NCBI GenBank assembly: GCA_016714985.1
Contig: JADKBS010000003.1
Span: 62,001 to 126,000 of the forward strand
Direction of reading: 5' to 3'
DNA: 64,000 bases
DNA from: Saprospiraceae bacterium
GTDB taxonomy: Bacteria; Bacteroidota; Bacteroidia; Chitinophagales; Saprospiraceae
Positions 59,506 to 64,000 of the stretch are shown piece after piece (position 1 is the first letter of the stretch; each line of letters starts with the position of its first letter). A program made the translations under genes and the position numbers. Below the pieces are notes generated by a model. It worked only from the letters and a program-made list of their open reading frames with translations, searched no databases and was not told the origin of the DNA.

Positions 59506-60066
59506 TTACTTCATCGCATCTAAGTTCCCACCAAATGTAACCTTTGCCACTTTGGCGACCTTGTCGGCCACGAGTGAAGGGATGGCGATTTTGTAATCGG
59601 CCAAGGTGACAGAGAAATTGGTCTGTGCACTCACTTTGCCCCCTTTCACGTTGATGGTAGCGGGGGCTGTGATGGGCTTGGTGACGCCATGCATGGTCAT
59701 GTCGCCTGATACATTGATACTATAGGTGCCGTCTTGTTTAAAATTGACTTTCGAAGTGTCAACGATTTTACCTTTGAAGGTGGCCTTGGGGTATTTTGTG
59801 CTCTCGGCGTAGTTTTCGTTGAAGTGTTCGCCCATCAGGGCTTTCTCGAACTGGAAGCTCTTCATCAACACGGCTGCCTCAACGGCACCCGTTGCAGCAT
59901 CAATGACGATGGTGCCAGTGCTGGTATGGGCCTCCACCTCTTCCATGGATTTGTTGGAAGTGGCATCGAACGACACCTTAGCACTTTTGGTGAAAATCCG
60001 CTGTGCGGAAAGCAGGATAGGCGCTCCGATGAGCAGGGCAAGTAAGGCTAATTTTAAGTTCTTCAT
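59506..60066 (-). CDS. Exported YceI-family protein
   Basis: From ATG 60066 (MKNLKLALLALL) the protein has 186 residues and a signal peptide (about 1-21, LLSAQ). The YceI lipocalin-like barrel follows (SAKVSFDATSNKSMEEVEAHT ... GEHFNENYAESTKYPKATFKGKI ... GVTKPITAPATINV). YceI proteins bind isoprenoid-like lipids in the periplasm. Here it heads toward a DUF5777 barrel and a haem-type lipoprotein on the same strand, a set often seen together in Bacteroidota, possibly for envelope redox functions. Confidence 0.9.
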   Translation of the reverse strand: MKNLKLALLALLIGAPILLSAQRIFTKSAKVSFDATSNKSMEEVEAHTSTGTIVIDAATGAVEAAVLMKSFQFEKALMGEHFNENYAESTKYPKATFKGKIVDTSKVNFKQDGTYSINVSGDMTMHGVTKPITAPATINVKGGKVSAQTNFSVTLADYKIAIPSLVADKVAKVAKVTFGGNLDAMK

Positions 60067-60258
60067 TTTTTCCTTTTTTGTTGAAAGGCAGGGCGGACAG
60101 GCCCTGCTAACTGTGATTTGTTTTATGACTCCAAAATAACGCCCAAGCCACAAGCTATCGTCTTAAAGAAATCATAATGTTCCGCTGAATGGGGAAAACA
60201 ACCCGCCGAAGCAGTTCTAAGTGCCCTTTTTTACTTTATCCTGTTATCTTTTTACCTT

Positions 60259-61143
60259 TCAAATGGTGAATACCCTCGAAATATTGAAGCCAAGGCGCAT
60301 GCCCTTGTCGCCCCAACTGTCAGTAGTACGGCCAAAGAACTGATTCTCCGTCAGGCCAAGGGAATTGGTCAGGTGTACCTGAAAAACGTGGCCACCCGTG
60401 TCAATGTCCAAGCCAATGCCAAAGCTGTCAAAGTACTCCCGCTTGGCGTAGTCATTTGCCCGCCAACCATACTCGGCGGTGACGGCAAGCCGCTGCGTCA
60501 ACTTGTACCTTGCCGCTGCCGCAACGATGATGGCGTCGTTCTTGTCGCCGATGTCGTCGGCGAGGTTATAGTGTACCAAGGTAGGTGCTATTTGCAACGA
60601 AAAATTGTTGTTGAACTTCCGGCCTACGATGATTTGGTGGCAATAGGACAGCCTGCTGCTGAACTCCTCGTATTTGTTCACGTTGAGCAGTCCGTCGTCG
60701 GCATCTTTCAGCGAAGTGGCATAAATACCAGAGAAAAGCGTTACGCTCACAGGTGGCTTCGAGTCGTCGGTCTGACGCAGTAGGCGGTACTTGACGAAGC
60801 CATCGAAGGTCTTGTCCAAGTTGGTGCGACCAATGCCAAAGGCTAAACGGGCATCGTAGCTATACTCAAAGCTCATGCGTATGCTGGCCCCGCCGTCTAG
60901 TCCCCAGAAATTATAGCCCCCCGTGTTAAAAGTGCCGAAGCGGTGTGCGATGCGGAAGTCGAGGGTGCGCTCGCCCGGCACTTCTACTGTATGGAAATTG
61001 ATGAGGCGGGTGCCCTTGAAAGTGCCAAATACGGGGCCGCTTTCCGTCGTTGGGTCACCAATCATGCTGAGAAGGTCATCCTGTGCATTGATCCGGAAAA
61101 ACAAGGCTGAAAGGGCAAGGCAAAGAGTAATTATTTTTTTCAT
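60259..61143 (-). CDS. DUF5777-type outer-membrane beta-barrel protein
   Basis: The 294-residue protein has a signal peptide (about 1-20, FRINAQ). It carries the characteristic opening of DUF5777 proteins (FGTFKGTRLINFHTVE, then LDFRIAHRFGTFN) and alternating strands through to the C-terminal strand MRLGFNISRVFTI. It should sit in the outer membrane. It lies between the YceI gene and a haem-type lipoprotein gene. Family members are uncharacterised, and the association with cytochrome-like lipoproteins is the main functional hint. Confidence 0.82.
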   Translation of the reverse strand: MKKIITLCLALSALFFRINAQDDLLSMIGDPTTESGPVFGTFKGTRLINFHTVEVPGERTLDFRIAHRFGTFNTGGYNFWGLDGGASIRMSFEYSYDARLAFGIGRTNLDKTFDGFVKYRLLRQTDDSKPPVSVTLFSGIYATSLKDADDGLLNVNKYEEFSSRLSYCHQIIVGRKFNNNFSLQIAPTLVHYNLADDIGDKNDAIIVAAAARYKLTQRLAVTAEYGWRANDYAKREYFDSFGIGLDIDTGGHVFQVHLTNSLGLTENQFFGRTTDSWGDKGMRLGFNISRVFTI

Positions 61144-61199
61144 AAAAATTTGATTGTCAACACTTTAATTAAAGTCGCAAGGACTAATGACGCAAACCA

Positions 61200-61589
61200 T
61201 TAGTTATTCGGGGCACCGTCGGCAATCCAACGCTCGATTTTACCGATGGAGCAGTCCTCGATTTTTGAGCTGCTGCCCTTGGGCATCTGAGAGGCATTGC
61301 CATCCCAAATAATGGAACTGTAGAGCTTGCCGCTGTCCACCTGCTCTTTTACGCCAGCGTAGGTGCTAAGGTCTATGCCGCTGCTGCTTCCCCCGCTGTG
61401 GCAGGCCACGCTGGCCGAATTGCAACTACCGCTCATGATGGGCACGATGTCGTTGGAAAATGTTACCGATGAGGTTGGGTCGCATGACAATTCAGGGTGC
61501 AATTCGGCGAGGTTATCGTAGTTGCAACTGCCAAGGCCAGCAACTAATAAAGCCACTGCAAAAAGGAGTAAATAAGTTTTTTTTATCAT
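61200..61589 (-). CDS. Lipoprotein with a cytochrome c-like CX6CH motif
   Basis: This 129-residue protein has a lipoprotein signal peptide (lipobox LGSC, Cys near 22). The mature domain follows the pattern of small Bacteroidota cytochrome-c-like lipoproteins (VTFSNDIVPIMSGSCNSASVACHSGG ... DLSTYAGVKEQV ... MPKGSSSKI, then IERWIADGAP). The haem attachment site would be Cys-x6-Cys-His rather than the normal Cys-x2-Cys-His. The Met of MPKG is a plausible axial ligand. It is probably periplasmic and co-transcribed with the DUF5777 gene 56 bp downstream. Confidence 0.8.
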   Translation of the reverse strand: MIKKTYLLLFAVALLVAGLGSCNYDNLAELHPELSCDPTSSVTFSNDIVPIMSGSCNSASVACHSGGSSSGIDLSTYAGVKEQVDSGKLYSSIIWDGNASQMPKGSSSKIEDCSIGKIERWIADGAPNN

Positions 61590-61620
61590 GATTTGATAAC
61601 TATTTTAAAACACGATTTGG

Positions 61621-62889
61621 TCAATCAGTCAATGCGGGAAGCACCTTGCCCACCGCTTCGCCAAAACCGATTCGGATACCGTTCCGCTCGCACCAGCCCC
61701 TAAGTGTCACGGTGTCGCCGTCGTTGATGAACTTGCGTTCCGAGCCGTCCGAAAGTTTTATTGGCTGGCTACCCCGCCAAGTTAGCTCCATCATGGAGCC
61801 GTAGCTGTCCGTTGTAAGGCCGCTGATGGTGCCACTGCCGCAGAGGTCACCAATGTTCATGTTGCAGCCATTGACCGTATGGTGTGCCAATTGCTGCGCC
61901 ATGTTCCAGTACATGTACTTGAAATTGGAACGGCTGACGGTGGCTTTTGCCCCGCTCTCCGACTCGATTTCCACCTCCAGGTCTATGTCAAAACTTTTTT
62001 CCCCCTCGAATTGCAGATAAGGGAACGGCTTCGGGTCCTGTGCTGGGCCAGCTACCCGGAACGGCTCCAGCGCATCCAGCGTGACCACCCACGGGCTGAC
62101 GGTCGAGGCAAAGTTCTTCGCCAAAAAAGGCCCCAAGGGTTGGTATTCCCAGCCCTGAATGTCCCTCGCCGACCAGTCGTTGAACAACATCAGTCCGAAG
62201 ATATGGTTCTCTGCATTTTCAATACGTATAGGCTTGCCCATCGGATTTGCCTTGCCTACGACAAAAGCCATTTCCAGTTCAAAGTCGAGCAATTTCGTGG
62301 GGCCAAAAATGGGCTGCTCTGCTCCCGGCGGCAACATCTGCCCCTGGGGGCGCACAAAGGGCGTACCTGATGCCACAATGCTCGATGCCCGGCCGTGGTA
62401 ACCTACCGGAATATGCTTCCAGTTAGGCAACAGCGGGTTGTCGGGTCTGAGCATCTTGCCGATATTGGTGGCATGCTCAAGGCTGGAATAGAAATCGGTA
62501 TAGTCGCCAACCTGCACGGGCATCAGCAATTCGACTTTTTCCATCGGGTGGAGGAAGTGCCAGCTAAGCTGTTTGGCCTCGTCGTTTACTGCGTCGAGGA
62601 TTTCGGCGAGGCGGTCACGCAGTTCCCGTACCTTGGCCTTGCCGAGCGCCATCAGGTCGTTGAGGTAGCGGTTGTTGAACACCTCGTGGTCTATTTCGAG
62701 GTCGTCGAGCAAGTCCATATAGTTCAGCACTGCGAGGTCCACTACGCTCTCGCCGATGGCCGTGCAAAGCCGTGGCGATGGGTTGCTCTTCGTGCGGAAC
62801 ACACCAAAAGGGAGGTTCTGAATCGGGAAATCGCTGCCCGAAGGCACTTCCACCCAAGAACGGCGGGTAGGGTCGTTGGCTTTAATCAT
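61621..62889 (-). CDS. fahA: Fumarylacetoacetase
   Basis: The last step of tyrosine degradation, splitting 4-fumarylacetoacetate into fumarate and acetoacetate. Starting at ATG 62889 (MIKANDPTRRSWVEV) the enzyme has 422 residues. It has the N-terminal SH3-like domain (FPIQNLPFGVFR) and the metal-binding catalytic core DFYSSLEHATNIG, DFELEMAFVVG and FNDWSARDIQGWEY. The catalytic His is in HIPVGYHGRASS-like VGYHGRAS. Length is normal. No other tyrosine-pathway gene is in the window. A tandem-word spacer lies upstream (62890-62984). Confidence 0.95.
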   Translation of the reverse strand: MIKANDPTRRSWVEVPSGSDFPIQNLPFGVFRTKSNPSPRLCTAIGESVVDLAVLNYMDLLDDLEIDHEVFNNRYLNDLMALGKAKVRELRDRLAEILDAVNDEAKQLSWHFLHPMEKVELLMPVQVGDYTDFYSSLEHATNIGKMLRPDNPLLPNWKHIPVGYHGRASSIVASGTPFVRPQGQMLPPGAEQPIFGPTKLLDFELEMAFVVGKANPMGKPIRIENAENHIFGLMLFNDWSARDIQGWEYQPLGPFLAKNFASTVSPWVVTLDALEPFRVAGPAQDPKPFPYLQFEGEKSFDIDLEVEIESESGAKATVSRSNFKYMYWNMAQQLAHHTVNGCNMNIGDLCGSGTISGLTTDSYGSMMELTWRGSQPIKLSDGSERKFINDGDTVTLRGWCERNGIRIGFGEAVGKVLPALTD

Positions 62890-62893
62890 TCGA

Positions 62894-62980
62894 ATGATTG
62901 TTGGGATTGCTTGACTGTTTGATTGCTGAGCACATCGGTCGTTATAACTCAACAATCAAACAATTCAACAATAAAGCAAT
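62894..62980. repeat. Word-repeat hairpin (TTGATTG/CAATCAA)
   Basis: TGTTGGGATTGCTTGACTG and TTTGATTG words pair with CAACAATCAAACAATTCAAC on the right. It lies between the end of the large T9SS protein gene and fahA. Confidence 0.5.
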
Positions 62981-62984
62981 CCAT

Positions 62985-64000
62985 TTATTTTTCAAGTAAA
63001 ATTTTCTTCGTCAGAACCCCGCTCTCGCTGCACAACCTGAGCAGATAGACACCAGTTGGCAGTGCCGATAGGTCGAAGTTGGCGGACTTGCTGCCAATGG
63101 GCACGGGTTGCTTTTTGACTAAAATGCCGTTCACGCTGTGCAGCGTGGCATCCATTTTTTCTTCGGTTGTTTTTGAAAAAATGGCGTTCACCATTCCGCT
63201 TGTCGGGTTTGGTTGTACGCTGACCGTGAGGCCATTCAACTCGATCGTGCTGTTGACGGGCCAGGTGGTGAAGCTGAACGCCGCGGGGATGGTGCCAGTG
63301 CCACAGTTGTTGGAGGCTATTACATGCCAGTAGTACGTCGTGTTCACGTTCAGCGGATTGACGAAGGCAAACTGCGTCTGCACGGTGGTCGTGAAAAACA
63401 CCACATTGTTGAAGTTGGCGTCCGTGGCCACTTCGAGGAAATAGCTGGTGGCACCTGCCACCGTGTTCCAGTCGAGGGTAGGTTTTTCATTTACGTCGGT
63501 TGCTGCATTTGCAGGAGCAACCAGCACTGGCGCAGGAGCCAGTGGACTGACGTTCAAGGCAAATGTCTCCGTCACATTGTTTACACCGTCTGTGCCCGTA
63601 AGGGTAATCGTATAGCTGCCTGCGGCAACATTGGTGAGGCTCATGTTCAGGATATAGGATCCGCCCGGCATCACTGGGTTAGGGTTGAAGCCGATCGTGG
63701 CCCCGGTCGGCAGGCCGGAAGCCGAGAGCGTAAGGCCACCTGCTCCAAAGCATTGGCCGACCGCCAAGTTCAGGGTCAGATTGCCCGTAGGGCAACTTGA
63801 CACGGCGCTCTGTTGTACGTTGAAGGTCAGGTCATCCACGGTGGTGAATAGCTGAGGGGCACTGGACTGCGAGTTGCCACAGTCGCTCAGCGACGTAACG
63901 GTCCAGTAGTAATCGGTGCAAGGCTGCAAGCCAATGACGACCAAAGAAGGCTGCGGCGTATTGCCCGTGTAAACGACGTTAGCCATAGCAGGGTCAGTAG
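62985..64000 (-). CDS. C-terminal part of a large T9SS-exported protein
   Basis: The frame is open through the window edge at 64000, so the N-terminus and any enzymatic domain are missing. The visible about 338 residues hold a fibronectin-III-like domain at the edge (TDYYWTVTSLSDCGNSQSSA), a region LTLSASGLPTGATIGFNPNP, and another Fn3-like domain (APANAATDVNEKPTLDWNTVAGATSYFLEV). A T9SS type A sorting domain closes the protein (SVQPNPTSGMVNAIFSKTTE ... NFDLSALPTGVYLLRL ... TKKILLEK). Metalloproteases with this tail layout are common in the phylum, but the catalytic part cannot be judged here. Confidence 0.85.
   Translation of the reverse strand, partial: TDPAMANVVYTGNTPQPSLVVIGLQPCTDYYWTVTSLSDCGNSQSSAPQLFTTVDDLTFNVQQSAVSSCPTGNLTLNLAVGQCFGAGGLTLSASGLPTGATIGFNPNPVMPGGSYILNMSLTNVAAGSYTITLTGTDGVNNVTETFALNVSPLAPAPVLVAPANAATDVNEKPTLDWNTVAGATSYFLEVATDANFNNVVFFTTTVQTQFAFVNPLNVNTTYYWHVIASNNCGTGTIPAAFSFTTWPVNSTIELNGLTVSVQPNPTSGMVNAIFSKTTEEKMDATLHSVNGILVKKQPVPIGSKSANFDLSALPTGVYLLRLCSESGVLTKKILLEK

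Overview
The window comes from a Bacteroidota genome, most likely a Saprospirales-like lineage. That placement is an inference from several signs: type IX secretion (T9SS) C-terminal sorting tails, an SPFH-free but lipoprotein- and DUF5777-rich envelope gene set, a RicT/PSP1 protein with the Bacteroidota-type Cys-rich N-terminus, AUG starts without strong Shine-Dalgarno sequences, and TTTG / TAnnTTTG-type promoters. Most of the window is intact housekeeping sequence at roughly even GC.

1-33.4 kb is core genome. The minus strand opens with the start of truA, a DoxX-like membrane protein, then clpX, clpP and tig in the classic tig-clpP-clpX order, and tRNA-Leu(TAG). The plus strand carries lipB, a conserved unknown and a hotdog thioesterase. 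Next come an SRPBCC/GyrI-like membrane protein, a biosynthetic-type arginine decarboxylase, an epimerase, a GNAT protein, the KtrA/KtrB potassium-uptake pair, purA, a Fur-family regulator, rnpA, a nucleotidyltransferase, ettA, a FadD-like acyl-CoA ligase, lpdA, ricT, holB, a glutathione peroxidase and a LytTR/LytS-type two-component pair.

33.6-51.5 kb is the unusual part. It is an almost entirely co-directional (+) block of exported proteins: a metacaspase-like protease, a TPR-CHAT protease, an ECF sigma factor overlapping an anti-sigma/TPR protein, a T9SS cargo protein, an M48-type zinc protease with TPR-like repeats, a second caspase fused to TPRs, a helical secreted protein, two tandem paralogous seven-repeat (beta-propeller-like) secreted proteins, and a papain-like cysteine protease. 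Five of its transcription starts, plus weakly the sigma gene itself, are preceded by the same two-box motif (TGTTAAC, 14-15 bp, then CCATAAA). That suggests one regulon, plausibly driven by the ECF sigma factor encoded inside the block. Three genes in the block contain single-base frame shifts (five in total), whereas no housekeeping gene in the window does.

51.6-64 kb returns to ordinary genes: a 2-oxoglutarate/Fe(II) oxygenase, frr, a NYN-domain protein, a glucosaminidase-LysM protein, an outer-membrane protein, rodA, a Rieske oxygenase, a YceI/DUF5777/haem-lipoprotein envelope group, fumarylacetoacetase, and the C-terminal end of a large T9SS-exported protein cut by the window edge.

Two repeat systems run through the spacers. 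The first is long hairpins made by iterating a short word, with a different word at each locus. The second is a three-copy structured element bounded by inverted GTAACTACTTAG-type ends that enclose one or two further hairpins.
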